From: Sparassis latifolia
Lineage: Eukaryota; Basidiomycota; Agaricomycetes; Polyporales; Sparassidaceae
Length of the DNA: 64,000 nucleotides
Direction: 5' to 3'
NCBI GenBank assembly: GCA_018466975.1
Contig: CM031560.1
Span: 2,604,001 to 2,668,000 of the forward strand
Each line of letters begins with the position of its first letter. Position 1 is the first letter of the stretch. Positions 1 through 12,397 of the stretch are shown piece by piece. The position numbers and the translations under genes are program-made. Below the pieces are notes generated by a model. That model was given only the letters and a program-made list of their open reading frames with translations, was not told where the DNA came from and did no database searches.

Positions 1-3000
1 GATGTCTCGTGCTCATCGGACAGGATGAGGAGGCGCTGGGAGCATGGTCGGCCGCAGTGGTGAACGGGCAACAAGGTGTGTGTTACAACATCTGCCATGC
101 TCACGTACGCTGAGGTTTCTCAGATGTCCTTCTGCAAGCGGACGCCAGTTGGCGCTTTCTCCTTCGGAGGACAGCATTATTGCTATTGCGATCTCTCTCC
201 AACGCTCCAGAGTAAGTCTATAATACACAATGTCATACTTGTATTCACGTTCTGGGCTGCTCAAGATCTCAATATGCTGTGATGCACTTGACTGTGCTGA
301 ACCAACTGCTATCTGGCAATGCGTACACGTCGGAGTACACCAAGTACCTTCTTGATCATGGATTTTACTTTCTGATCGGACAATCGATGTCGCATATTGT
401 ACGTATTCAAGCGATGCACTGTCCGTATGTACTCATCATTTTTGCAGCCTATCGAAAGGAAGACTTCCCCGAGTTTGCCACTGCTGACAACGCTAATTAC
501 GCTGCCATTATCAAATGCTGAATTTCTCAGACAGAGCTTTCAAGATTTCATCATCCATATATTCAGCATTCCACTCCTACCCAATCGCCTCTCGCTACCT
601 TTGCTTACATCCCTGTCCGCTCGTCTACCTTTGTCTTCAATTCACGTTCTGTCTCGCTCTGTGGCAGATATTGTCGGCAACCCGTTATTGTCGTTGCCAG
701 AGGCGAAGGTTCACTTGCTAGCAAACATGACTGCATTCATGCCTCCGCGATACGAGAAATTGCCCGCTAGATCTTTCGACACGTATCTCCAGCTCACTGC
801 AGCGCTCATGAATTCGCTTCCGACACAGGCCCTGGAGCCTCCAGAGAAGAAGCAGGAAACCTCATCACATTGGGCCGATGGAGATGATGCTGACGACGAA
901 CCACGCGTCTCCGTTGTATCTTCGTTTGATGCAAAATTGCAGTTGCCACAACTAGATGGACGTACATTGAAACGACTCCAAACTCTTCCATCTCCGCAGC
1001 ATCTGAACTCACTGCTGGCAGCTACACAGTCTCGTTCGTCAAGATCTGATCTGCTATCATTTCTTTTTGCATTGACTACTGTGTGGCCGACCCGGAGGGA
1101 TAAGGTGCTAAGCACGGTTTTTGCATATAACGGAGGTGGTCTTGTGCGAGAGATCTATCGTAGCTATGTGCGAGGTTCGCCTTTGGGCCGCGAAGACGAC
1201 GCAGGATCTATGACAAGTACGTCTTGCATGGAGTTATCACGTATTCTGGTCTCACGTGGGCCATCAGACACTGGAAACGCTTCGTTGTGGCCTCCACTCC
1301 TGTTCCTCGTTGACCTATACAATCAGGCGCTGTTGACGATGGGAGACGATGAGTTCTTCTCAAGCAATTCGAGCGTTAACGTTGCCCGCAATCCGTTATC
1401 AGTTGATGAACTCACGTCTTTCTCCCGACAACTCCTCAACATCGCATTCACTTTGTACTGGAAAGAGGACCAGACCAACGTCCAGGAAGGTGGTGTCCCA
1501 GGATTAGGTATCTTGAAGTGGGAGGACGTTCGGGTGAAAATCACGAAGTGCCTGCAAGCCATCCATGCAAGAGAGTAAAGTTGAATTACCTTTTGTCTGA
1601 CCTACATTCTATCTGACACCTTGCCTACAGTTCCCGCAGACCATTCACGCCCGCCGATCACTGGTTGATTACCTCTCAGGTCGACATGACTACCTTCGTT
1701 CAAGCGGCTGTGTAAGCATTCGTGGTTGTCCTATCGTGTGCATTCATTGCTCATCTGACCGCCTAGTTTCGAGGAACGTCAGATTGCCCAGCCGGAAGGT
1801 ACCCGCCCACTGTCAAAGCGCCAAGTCGCATATTTGTCTCCACGACTGGGTGTGCTCAACAACATCCCGTTCGCGATTCCGTTCGAGACTCGCGTGTCCA
1901 TCTTTCGCCATTTCATCGCGAACGACATGCTCAGTAGAGGGGTTGACCAATACGGGCGCCGATTCCAGACTCGCGTTACCGTGCGGCGGGGAATGATTGC
2001 ACAGGATGGATTTGATCATCTGCAGGATGTGGACTTGAAGTCGCCTATCGCGATCTCGTTCATTGACCAATTCGGGCAGGAAGAGTAAGTCGTGTTTGCA
2101 GTCTTCAGCGACGTCGCAGTGATTGATTCCGGCGTCTCAGAGCTGGCATCGACGGAGGCGGCGTATTCAAGGAGTTCTTGACCTCTCTCTGTAAGGAGGT
2201 GTTTGATACAGACAGGGGACTTTGGCTCGCAAATCAGAAGCACGAATTGTATCCCAACCCGCACTCATACGCTACAGAAAGTAATTTACCGGGTATCAGT
2301 TGTTGAGCCCAGGAAGCTCATGCGATTTCGTTTTAGCCCATAGCTTGAACTGGTATCGTTTCATTGGCCGTATCCTCGGAAAGGCGCTATACGAGGGCAT
2401 TCTAATCGACGTCGCTTTTGCCGGGTTCTTCCTCGCTAAGGTGAGGCGGTCTTGGTTGATAGCCACAAGTCGAGTCTTACGGATCATCTATCCTCAGTGG
2501 CTTGGGAAGCAAAGCTTCCTAGACGATCTGGCATCGTTAGACCCAGAGCTGTACCAAGGCCTGATCTTCCTCAAACATTACACCGGCAATCCGGAAGACC
2601 TGTCTCTTAACTTCACTGTCGCGGAAGAAGGTGCGCTCTTCATTACGTGGTGGTTTCGTTGTCTGGATCGCTCATTGTGCAACAGAGTTTGGTGTCGCAA
2701 AAGCCATGGAGCTCATACCCGACGGTAGCAATATTCCGGTCACCAGGGAAAACAGACTGCAATACATATACCTCGTGTCGCATTATCGCCTTACCAAACA
2801 GATCAAGCTGCAGAGTGAGGCATTCTTTGAGGGTCTCTCCGAGATGATCGACTCAAAGTGGCTCCGGTGAGTAGATAGACTTGTATCACAGCTATGACTG
2901 CTCGTGTTGACGTCCATCGTAGGATGTTTAATCAACAGGAGCTCCAGATCTTGTTGGGCGGCGTGAACTCGCCGATCGATCTCGAAGACCTGAGGGAGCA

Positions 3001-3473
3001 TACTCATTATGGTGGTCTATACGACGATCACGAACCTACTATTCAAGTATTCTGGAGAGTACGTACCACGCTTCATCCCAAAATCAGTTAGCTGACATAA
3101 TATGCAGGTTGTCGACTCGTTTGATCAAGAACAGCGCCGAAAATTGCTGCGCTTCGCAACCAGTTGCAGTCGTCCGCCCTTACTGTTAGTCTGCAGTTCT
3201 GCCGCTTTGTTCTGCGTACTCACTTTCTGCGCAGTGGATTCAGAGAACTTGTTCCCAATTTCTCCGTCCGAGATGCTGGCTCAGACGAAAATCGCCTCCC
3301 AACTGCGAGCACATGCGTAAACCTGCTAAAGGTCAGTGTGTTTGCCATTATATTGTTCTGATTTTCATCCAACGAATTCTGTTCCGCAGCTGCCACGGTA
3401 CAAGAGCGAGATTGTTCTTCGTGATAAGCTCCTGCAAGCTATCAACGCCAATGCTGGCTTCGACCTGTCTTGA
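1..3473 (+). CDS. HECT-type E3 ubiquitin ligase, UBE3C/Hul5 family (5' partial)
   Basis: C-terminal two thirds of a HECT ubiquitin ligase; the start lies upstream of the window. Spliced exons give an alpha-helical middle region (about 400-1578), then the HECT domain from about 1640. The N-lobe is recognised by GIDGGGVFKEFLTSL (about 2150) and LNWYRFIGRILGKALYEG (about 2350), the C-lobe by LPTASTCVNLLKLPRY. The catalytic cysteine codon that takes ubiquitin from the E2 is TGC at 3314-3316. The protein ends GFDLS plus TGA at 3471-3473. At least eight short introns interrupt it. In the family, Hul5/UBE3C extends ubiquitin chains on proteasome-bound or misfolded substrates. The N-terminal IQ-motif region is outside the window. 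Choice of UBE3C over other HECT ligases is inferred from the lack of WW or C2 domains in the visible part and from overall resemblance. Confidence 0.93.
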
Positions 3474-4014
3474 TTCCGTGCAATTTGCTTCCGCCTTCTA
3501 GAGATCATCCTCTCGCCTCTCGCTTTGTAGCAGTGATTCGTGGCACATGTTGTATTAATTAGACTTCATACCGCTTGTTCGAAGTTCTCTGCATGCGTAG
3601 ACGTGATGCATTTACATCCTTCGTTTCGGTTTGGTCAGCGTTACGCTCTATTGCCATTACAGAGCTAAGACCCTTTAGCGTGCCGAAGGTGCAACATTGG
3701 CTGGTTAGTTTTCAACCAAAAGTGAATCCATGACGCGAATGGTATTAGCGATACCTGAGGCCCGGAGCCAACATATGAATTCGTGTTGCTGGTATGTACG
3801 CTCGGTGAGGTCTCTGGCTTAGAGCCACTTGACATGACCTAGACTGTGGTTAGGGTTTTGGATCACCCCTCAGAGTCTGCGAATTCGCCAAGGTTATTAC
3901 TCGAAGGACCGCCGGGCGGCGGCAGATCTTGCTCGGAGATGCTCGACGGTAATGACCAGGTGACGACGTGGTTAAATGGACTTTGTATAGGTTGGCAATA
4001 CCGTAGCAATACAA

Positions 4015-4196
4015 ACAGATAGAATAGTGGGTGCACAAAAAAAAACCCACACCGCAGGGGAAAAAGCTACCACATTTTGTTGGTCTCTATATGTTGGCGC
4101 AGTAGACGGTAGGGAAGTAACAGGGACAGATAGAATAGTGAATGTATTAAAAAAGGACGCACAGGGGAAGACCATATTTTGTCGGTCTCGCATACC
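4015..4196. repeat. Tandem duplication, period 111 bp
   Basis: The segment beginning ACAGATAGAATAGTG at 4015 is repeated at 4126. Both copies continue through an A-rich tract, then an AGGGGAA block and TTTTGTYGGTCTC. The second copy is shorter and more diverged. It lies in non-coding DNA between the ubiquitin ligase and the transcription-factor-like fragment. No terminal inverted repeats were seen, so a local duplication is more likely than a transposon. Confidence 0.7.
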
Positions 4197-4257
4197 TATC
4201 ATCCACCTTTGATGATGCTTGTAAGTTATGTCTTCTAGAGCATCACATTCCATGTAG

Positions 4258-4522
4258 CCGCAGCGCTTCCTGCTGCTCTACCTGCGGCTCTTCGCGGGCG
4301 GTGCGGACTTCTGGGCGAACTCGCAGCAGCACTTTGACCTGCGCATGGACGTGGTGATGGGCTGCCCAGATGAGGCCGTGCTGGTCATCGCGGAGATCTT
4401 GGCACTCGCGCACTGGAAGGTGGCGGAGTGCGTGAATCGTGCGCTGCGAGGACCTGAGCTGAGCTGCATGATTGAACAGAGTGGTTGCCGGATACAATTC
4501 ATGCAAAAGTTGTCAGTGCTGG
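4258..4522 (+). pseudogene. Fragment resembling a fungal Zn(2)Cys6 transcription factor
   Basis: A single exon-like open segment of 88 codons sits between an AG acceptor (4256-4257) and a GTAAG donor (4523). It is much richer in G+C at third positions than its surroundings. The translation contains MDVVMGCPDEAVLVIAEI followed by LALAHWK. This resembles the conserved block after the middle homology region of basidiomycete zinc-cluster regulators. No zinc-cluster domain, no start and no credible next exon were found. The end of the segment (IEQSG then IQF) is echoed about 200 bp downstream near 4669-4708, suggesting rearrangement. I read it as a gene relic. Assignment is by resemblance only. 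Confidence 0.4.
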
Positions 4523-6253
4523 GTAAGTTTTTACATTGGAAGATATATCTACACATATAGAGAATCCATCCTCAGGGGTCTGATATGTTATGGAAACCTC
4601 CCATCTGTTGCAAGTTGCAGGTTTTGGAGTGCCCAAAAGGTCCAATTTTCGTTAATGTGGGTCAGCTGTGCACGTGATTGAAGAGAGTGGTCAGCTACAA
4701 TTCCTGTGGGCACATTGGGTATGATTTTTTGGGTGGTCTGGCAACTCGAACCATCACTGAATGTGCTGGAATGTACCATGGTCTTTCAAAAACCAGCCCG
4801 AGCATGCAAAACCCAAGTGCAATCAACGAGCATTCAACTGGGAGGGAGAGATAACAGTTACCAGGAACAAACAACTATAAATATCCGTGCAGGACGGACT
4901 GCAGAAGATGCCGCGTCAATTATGGGTTGGGATAGCTTGCTCTCCGAGCAAGAACTGGTCTATTTTGACTCCAGACCGACGCTACTGACACCATTGTTGC
5001 GGACTTCGACTGAAAGTAGCTGCCTGAAAGATGCTTGAGAACGAACCTTGCCGGTGCCAGTGCGTGATAAAGTGTTCACGCCACGATGCCATACTTTCAA
5101 TATTGCTCACTTTTACAGATTGTGCCCTAAATTTTGGCAGATGCCGATTGGTGTGTTTGACTCTTCGCGCATCGCCGCTTCCGAGTGGGCTGTCGTATAT
5201 AAACTGGTGTCAGCGTCCGACTCAAGTCAAACTAACTGGCCGTTTTCACTTTCTGCATTTTTTTGCTCTTAGGCCGAACACAACTTCATTATGTCTCATA
5301 TACAGCGTAGGGTTCCCTAGCGACTTTGCTGAAGTGATGGGAAAACTTTCCCACCGTTTGTCTATAGCTGCAAGCTCGAGTTTCAGGCTTGAAGCGCATT
5401 CACGGCGAGGCAATGCCGAGTTCGTCAATGGGCCAATCTTCAGGTACCCGGACCGAGCAGACCTGCAGGCTGTAGGCGCGAGTGGCATATTTCAGGTATT
5501 GCCACAAGATATATGGGTGTATACGGTATGATCGATAAAGGGAGGATGATCCAACAGTCAAGAAGCATCGCGTAAATTCACTGCCAGTGGTCGCATCCAG
5601 GTTCTCTTCAAGCCTTTTGACTATCTCACTAATAGGCGTAGGCCGTCTGTAACCCCGGCGCAAATACAGGAAGCTTATGGTCGTCATTGAAGGACTGCAG
5701 AGGCCTTTGGTGGCTCCGGCGGAGTGCTCGAACGAATAGGGAAGAGGTACTCGTACGTGCAAGGACCCCTCCTGACCAAAAGCCGGTCAAAATCACCGTT
5801 GAGGAGCGTGCCACGGGCACCATCTTTCTTTGCGATCCTATCCGGATGGCAGGAACAAATATGACACCAAGGAAATAGGTGGAAAAGCACTCCGTAACCA
5901 CTCCCGAGCCTCCTTCACGTAGTCTGTCATACAGAACTTCCATGTCTTACTTTTTGGTATCATATGTACCAGATATAATAATTTTAGCTCCAGCCGTTGC
6001 CCATGGAAGCTGGTCACATATCGCCCTCCGAAACACCCGCTCAGAAATTTCCCGACTCTCTTTCCGAGACTCATTTTTCCGCGCTGTATGCACCTGCGTA
6101 TGGGACGTACGTCATGCGGATATAACCTTTCGAAAGCACACCTTGTAGTTATTGCATTGAGTTGGATACAACAACAGTCTCGCTCTACCCCAATTTACAT
6201 TGTTCAATTCTTCTTCGCACTGACCATAAGCCAACAACTCATTCCCGACGGCC
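4523..6253. other. Gene-poor stretch with unresolved weak coding signals
   Basis: No family is recognisable. A TATA-like GTATATAAAC lies near 5196. Several overlapping open segments occur on both strands: plus 5280-5531 and 5687-5878, minus 5400-5762 and 5629-6074. Their compositions are similar, so the coding strand cannot be chosen. A rapidly evolving or decayed gene is possible. Confidence 0.4.
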
Positions 6254-8151
6254 CTACGCGTTGACGGCGCCGACTTCATACAAATATGTGCCCAGCAATT
6301 TGCTCTGCGAAATCCGTACTCCGGTGAGCAGCATGCATGGAATAGAAATAACGTTACACGTACTCCTTCTATGAAGTTCGACTTGTCCAGTTTTTCGTTG
6401 GCTGAGCTGAAAGTGGAACAAGTCAATACTTGTCCCGCCCCCTCAACTCAAGAACTCACTGAGCACCGTCATCCCCTCTTCCCATCGGCAAGAGCAAGAC
6501 ATTCACACCAAGACTTTCCGCAAAGGTTAGAGTGACAGGAATAGAGCCGCCTTCACGAGTCAAGTTGGGCGTCTGCTTGTATACCGCCTATTCCAAGAAC
6601 CGACATCAAAACATTCGCAACAAGGGACAAGATCTGGAGGAACGGGACAGGGCATACCTCTGTCACGCGCTTCGCTGCTTCATAGTTCCAGTGATTGTGG
6701 TCGGCGACCCAGGGCTTGCCGCCGTGAAGATTTTCAATCTTCAGCTTGTTCTTCGAGTTCAGCCTTGCAAATTCTGCATTTATGTATGCGAACACTAGAG
6801 GCTCTACAGCTTCTGGGGTTTGCGGAGGCACCAAGCTGCATGGGCTGTCAGAAACATTTTCCAAAAGAACTTAAACCAAACTAACCGGATGCTGAATTTA
6901 CCCGAGACACTCGCAGGAATGACGGTTTTAGCACCCGCGCCACCTTCAATGCCGTGCAGAGACAGCGAAGGGTAGCGCATACGTCCCATAAGAACCTCCA
7001 CTTTGTCATCAGACAAAGCAATTGGTGCGCCCACTGCATTCTCGACATCGGCGACAGAGTAATCAAGCTGTGCATATAGTGCTCTAGACGAACGTGTCAG
7101 ATTGAAGTACCATGGGGTATGCGAAGGTCAACTTACTTCTCTTCTTGGCTAGCAACAGACACCATCTCGTCAACACCTGGGACCAGAATCTTGCCCATTC
7201 GTATCCACCAGCTTACTCATGAGCAAGACAAGGTCAGTCATTGGCTCATGCACGGTTCTGCCAAAGGCACCAGAGTGCAAATCACGCGCAGGTCCAGAAA
7301 CGGTGAGATTAAAGTAGGCTATTACACGAAGACCATATGTTATGCAAGGAGTTCGCGCATTGAGCCAGTAGTTGTCCGACTGTGATCGTGTCAGAATTTC
7401 CTCGTCACAGAGACAATGTCGAGCTTTATCTTGCACTTACGATGCAGACGCAATCTACACCCCAGAACCAGCCGTCCTTTCCCTTCGCTACTTCAGACGT
7501 GATCAGTTCGTCCAATCCATCGCTACCGCTTTCTTCCATTCCTTCGAAGCAAAATTTCAAATTTATTGGAAGATCAAGGCCAAGAGCTTTGTGTGCCTCT
7601 AACACATTCAGCCAACCAAGGATTGGACCTTTGTCGTCTGTGGAACCTCGCCCGATGAGCCTGTCCGTGGCAGGATCTACAACGAGAATGAACGGCTCAG
7701 TGTCCCATCCATCACTCTTCTCCGCCTGTCGTGAACCAAAATGGATGTTCACTACATTCCGGAAGACTTGATACAAAATTACATACCGGCTGCACATCGT
7801 AGTGTCCGTAGATCAGCACGGTCTTCTTCTTGGGATCATCACCGATTCTGCCCAAGATTGCAGGGGGTAAGGGAAGATCCTGACCGTCCATGACATGTCT
7901 TCCAAGGTCTACAGATTTGGTCTGCACACCAAGAGTGTCCAGCTGGCCCTGCAACCACAATGCCATCTTGAACACATCCTGACGATGAACTCCGTTGCCG
8001 CTTATGCTGAAGAGGACACTGATCGACTGGTTTCAACATGACCGTGAACTTAAGGTGCTCACCTCTGAATAGACACAGCATCTGCAAGGCGCTGGATAAA
8101 CCTACCAGCGTTCTGATCAATGAAGCTCAGAAACCTCGAATGAGCTGCCAT
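6254..8151 (-). CDS. Cys-Gly metallodipeptidase, M20 family (DUG1/CNDP2 type)
   Basis: Cytosolic zinc/manganese dipeptidase. The family member Dug1 hydrolyses Cys-Gly, and with partners glutathione, and other dipeptides. Start is ATG at 8149-8151 ([18 protein letters not shown]). Metal-site and catalytic motifs appear in order: [48 protein letters not shown] and GRGDDGAHS. The last is cut by an intron just before [13 protein letters not shown]. The final exon ends LYEVGAVNA with TAG at 6254-6256. At least seven short introns are needed. Expected length is about 480 residues, normal for the family. All usual ligand motifs are present, so the enzyme should be active. The neighbours suggest no shared pathway. 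Annotation to family level is firm; DUG1 orthology is inferred. Confidence 0.9.
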
Positions 8152-9401
8152 ATCTTCTTACTGGCAACAATCATTCAATCGCCAGAAACATGTGATGGAA
8201 CCGCATGCACACTCACGATATAATGAAAACTTCAGAGCGATATCCTCAAATTTGCGGTGAATGACCGAAGGAGGACTGCCGTGAGGCTCTCGACAAGGAG
8301 GCGCGTCAGAGAGCAGACTACGGTGGATCATCATTGGATGGGTATCTCTGACGCCCCCACTCAGCGAAACTGACACACCTATGAGAGCCGAGCGGCGTTC
8401 AAGTTTATCATATTGACCATGCCAGGCACCTGCGACCCGACGCTGGACGTTAAAGAGCGCTACGCCCAGCAGCTGTGCGTCGTGGGCAGCAGGATAATAG
8501 GACCGGGCAGTGGACCACGAGAACCGATAATCGATTGCTTTTGCAAGACAGAACTGACCAACCAGACTGACCGCTCCGTGACAAGATCGGAGCGCCCCAC
8601 TGGCAGGGCCCAACGAGTGCTAGCGCGACCGCCAGACGACCTCATGGACTGGCGAGCACGACATAGTGAGCATCATGGCCTGCTAGGAGGAACTCTGTAA
8701 GATCGGAATCGCCAAGACGCGACAGGGCGAGGCACCACACACCATGATGTACATGCCCGTGGTCCAACGACCTTCTACATAAATTCGAGAGGCGGTGCGT
8801 GCATGCGTAAGAAGCTCGCGGGACGAAGCCTGACGAAGCCAGTACATACCTCCACGGGCCCTGAACGAATGGCGGTTCCAGGCAACAAGGCAGTAGTCAG
8901 CTGGAAGGAGCGCAAACTCCGAATTGTGAATTCAGCGGACCGCACACACGCGGCGTGCCGAAGCCGCGCGCGCGGACGACTTACTCACAAATATCCCAAA
9001 AAAATATCTAGGATAGTAGGAATGGGAGCGTTGCCAGCGACGACCATTCCATTGCGAGGTAGTAGTCATAATCTTTGTCGTGACAGTATAGCGTACGTGC
9101 AGAAGAGCCAGACTATTATGCAGCGGGATCTAAGTAGAGGGAAGAGGGTGCGCTATCGTACAGAGCTGGTCATGGCGTAATCGACGTAGGAGAGTCCATA
9201 ACAGCGGATGCGAGGGTAAATGACGGAAAAGACATGGCGAATCCGCCAAGGAGCCCCGGCAAAGAGAAGGTGGAAGGTGAAGTGTACCTACGTGTTCAAA
9301 ATATCAAAAGCACTCCGATAGTTTAGTGAGCGAAAAATTTACAGTCGGAACGTTCATCAACCAGACCACATCTGCTTTTCGCTCCCTTCGGCTCGAGACA
9401 T
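8152..9401. other. Intergenic stretch, nothing recognised
   Basis: Open segments on both strands (for example minus 8158-8613 and plus 8803-9180) show no known motif. They lack consistent splice structure. The part next to 8151 probably carries the dipeptidase promoter and 5' leader. The part next to 9402 is the 3' flank of the mucin-like gene. Confidence 0.5.
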
Positions 9402-10681
9402 CTACTCCCGCGGGATCTGGTCGTACCGGGGAGGGATCTCTGCAGGAGCTTCCTCCTCCTCGGGTGTCGCGTTCAATCGACCGGCGTCCCGGTGCTGCAC
9501 GACTTCTGGAGGATTGGACACCTGCAACCCGGAACGGTATGCTTCGCGCTCCTTGGCCGACTGAAGAACGCCGCCAAATGGCGGAGTCGATCCCGTGTGC
9601 GTAGAGCTCGTCATAGCCAGCGACGGGCCGGGGCTAGGGTGCCTGAACTCTCCGGTAGGCATTGCACCGACGTTATACGCGCCCTGCCCTTGATCCGACG
9701 ACTGCGAGTACTGCGAGGGCGCCGACGTGGCTGGCGGGCTCCGGCGGTCGGACATCGCACCCGCAGCGCCCGCGGCGAGGAACGCAGGCATGTCCGCCTG
9801 CTGCCGCATCTCCTGCTGCGCGGGACTATAGCTGTACGGCGTGACCTCGTCCGCCCCCGCCAAGTCGATCGCGGGCAGCGTTGCTCCGTCGCGCGCGGAA
9901 CCGCCGACCACACGATCGGGGTCGAAGTTCCCGTCGAAGTCGTCGCGCTTGGCCCGGCGGCGGCGGCAGATGAACCACAGCAGCGTGACCAGGATGATCG
10001 CGCCCACAACACCACCGACGACGCCACCCACGATCGCGCCCGTGTGTGAGGTGCTGTGGCTCGACGTGTTCGACCCCGCACTTGGCGTTATCGTGAACGA
10101 CTGAACGACCGTGGATGTGATTATGGACCCCTGAGCATTCGTCGATCTGTAGGAGATCAGCGGGAGTTGACGGAGAAGAGGCTAGGAGCTCACACAATCG
10201 TGCTTGTCTGCAGGGAAGTCGAAAGGTTGGTCGACGAGGAAGAGGAGAAAGATGAGTGGGACGACGACGCCGAAGAGGTATCCGAGGTCGGAGCAAAACT
10301 GAAACTGGAGCTTGAGGGCGCTGAACTTGTGGCAATGGAGCTGGCCGAGGTTGGGGTGCTTGTAGGAGTACTTGACGGAGTGAAGGTTGGTGTAGACGAG
10401 GGTGTCGACGTTGGAGTTGACGACGGTGGTGGAGACGGGGTTGAGGTCGGAGGAGTTGATGAGGGAGTTGATGAGGGAGTTGATGATGGGATACTCGAAC
10501 TGGAAGACACCGAGGGGGAGGAGGAGGTAGACATCGACGATGAGCTGGATGGGCCTGAGAAAGGGGGGTCAGCACTGGTGGAAGAGCTGGACGACTGCGA
10601 TGGCGGGTCGCTCGACATACTGAACGTCGACGACGGCGCCGAGGTCGGCGCCGCAGACGACTCGGAGCTCGCTGAGGACAT
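9402..10681 (-). CDS. Ser/Thr/Pro-rich single-pass membrane protein (mucin-like)
   Basis: The extracellular part is about 160 residues of almost pure Ser, Thr and Pro, including tandem SSTP and STPTS units. A short intron (about 10195-10142) follows. Next come a TVVQSFTITPSAGSNTSS stalk, a hydrophobic span VGAIILVTLLWFI and a basic stop-transfer RRRRAKR. The cytoplasmic tail of about 190 residues is Pro/Gln/Ser-rich and ends PPRYDQIPRE. This is the architecture of fungal Mid2/Wsc-like wall sensors and other O-mannosylated surface proteins, without a recognisable Wsc cysteine domain. The 5' end is uncertain. An ATG at 10681 opens the Ser-rich frame, but an AG acceptor just upstream (about 10709) suggests an earlier exon that may carry a signal peptide. 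A similar gene lies at 14867-16552. Confidence 0.75.
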
Positions 10682-11777
10682 AATCGCAAGTGGAGAAACA
10701 GGAGAGCTCTAGGAGAGAAGGCGGAGCGCAATGGGCCGAAAGAGCGCGAGGCTGCGCCATGAAATAATCGCTCCGCAAGCCCGATAACGCTCAGATACGC
10801 CCGTCTCGGTTGACCGCAGCCATCTCAGAAACATTAGAAAAACTCACCTCCGGACGACGAGGACATGCGAGAGCTGCTCTTTCAAACGATGGTGGTCGTG
10901 CGGAAGTGTGTCGCCCCTGCATGGAATGTATATATCCGCACGGCCTTCGTGACTCCCAGGTGACCGCACTCAATTTTCTCGTCACACTTTCTCCGAGCAC
11001 CTGCTTTTCTCGATCTTCCAATCGTCCACCCCGACGTTGCTGAATTTTCCAAGGACATATTGCGAGCTTGGGTTTGACCGCTGCACCCATCAAACGCACT
11101 TCCTTCGCTCACTGTGACCTCGTCCACTGGCCAGCTGCGATCGGCAAAGCCATTATGCGTCACGCTGTGTCACACATCACATCACGTTCCCACCGTGGAG
11201 GACCATGCCCATCGCTCGTTTTGTTTGTTGTCAACGACCCTTCTCGACATGGCCAATGAATGCACCAGCGCGAAGACTTTCCCCATCGCTGGCGGCTCTC
11301 TGGCCACCGGTCCTTCATACTGAGCAGTGCCACCTTGTGTGACCGATTTTTCGGTGACATATGCGCAGCCCTTCTCGCATCACCTTCGCCGGGTACTCAC
11401 ACACATGCGCCCTCACATTCACACGCAGTGGCTATTCATGCTGCGGATGCCCCACGCCTTACAAGCTCTTCCATCGTGGCGCATATCTATATCCTCCCTG
11501 ACGCATGGCGGCCCGCGTCGAGCGTGGATGTATCTTGCATGCTTTGAGAACTTCCGTGAGCGTCAGCTTCTGTCTGTGTCGTCTCCATAAAAAGAACTCG
11601 TCGTTCGTCCCGCGTATGGCGTGACTTTGCGTTGGTCGGGATTTCCGTATTGTCCAGGAGCCTCCCATTGCACCGCCGCAAATTCTGCAGGCCTTCATTC
11701 TTCCAGGACTCCGTTCACGCGCTCTTTTTATCATGTGTCGACCGCCGCGCGTCGATGTATACCAAGAAATGTAAACA
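10682..11777. other. Upstream region of the mucin-like gene, no clear gene
   Basis: May hold an unplaced 5' exon of the mucin-like gene: on the minus strand a CGGAG|GTGAGT donor occurs near 10850. Other open segments on both strands lack recognisable motifs. Confidence 0.35.
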
Positions 11778-12397
11778 ATGCAGGCTTTTCATGATCGTCT
11801 ACTCCCAGCCCATAGTTTTGACTGGTACCACCGAGGCGTTCAGAAGCAGGTTGTGTTGGACAGAAAGAGCGTGGTGTACAGCACACTGACTCCCGGTTGC
11901 GGAATCAAATTCCACTTTCGAATTCACGTATCGCAGTGAAGCAGAGCAAGGTGGAGTACGGTACTTCGTTGATCAAGTCATTCCTGGGGATTGACGTGAC
12001 AGAAGCGCAGAAGAATGACACCGCTTACTGCTGGCGAGGAAGCAAAGCAATAATATGTGTCATATGATAGGCGCCAGCACCAATATATACAGTGCTGTTT
12101 CCCAGCCCATCATCGATGACCATGTCCTCAGTGATCCCTTCCTCCCTGCCCGCGTCCGTGGACCCTTTGATGCCCTCCTCTACTTCGCACACTTCACCCA
12201 AGACTCAGAGTAAGCTTTCATCTGGTCATTGGCAGCGGGAAACTAACATTGGTGTAATTGTCAGGTCTCGAAGTGCACACAAGTGCGTTGCAGTCGCGGT
12301 CGAGTGCGTCAAAGTTGCGGCGGTCTGCCGAATTGAATGAGGCTCGCATTTCTGATGGGGCAAGTGCCAGTGTTGTATACTGACTTATGTTATCTAG
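11778..12397 (+). pseudogene. Degraded coding fragments of unknown family
   Basis: Three coding-looking segments lie in different frames. The first begins at ATG 11778 (MQAFHDRLLPAHSFDWYH...) and runs to about 11926. A second frame covers about 11933-12057 (VEYGTSLIKSFLGIDV...). The third covers 12108-12206 (PIIDDHVLSDPFLPARV...) after a CCCAG acceptor and before a GTAAGC donor. They do not join into one frame with credible introns, so a frameshifted relic or an unusual gene are both open. No family is recognised. The repeat ORF from 12398 may be its last exon. Confidence 0.3.

Noticed and set aside
8158..8613. Minus-strand open frame of 151 codons upstream of the dipeptidase
   Set aside because: No domain, no splice context and competing open frames on the plus strand. 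It probably lies in the dipeptidase promoter region.
9492..10731. Long Arg/His-rich and Val/Asp/Glu-rich open frames over the mucin-like gene
   Set aside because: They are other-frame readings of the biased Ser/Thr/Pro codons; the Ser-rich frame continues into the membrane span and tail.
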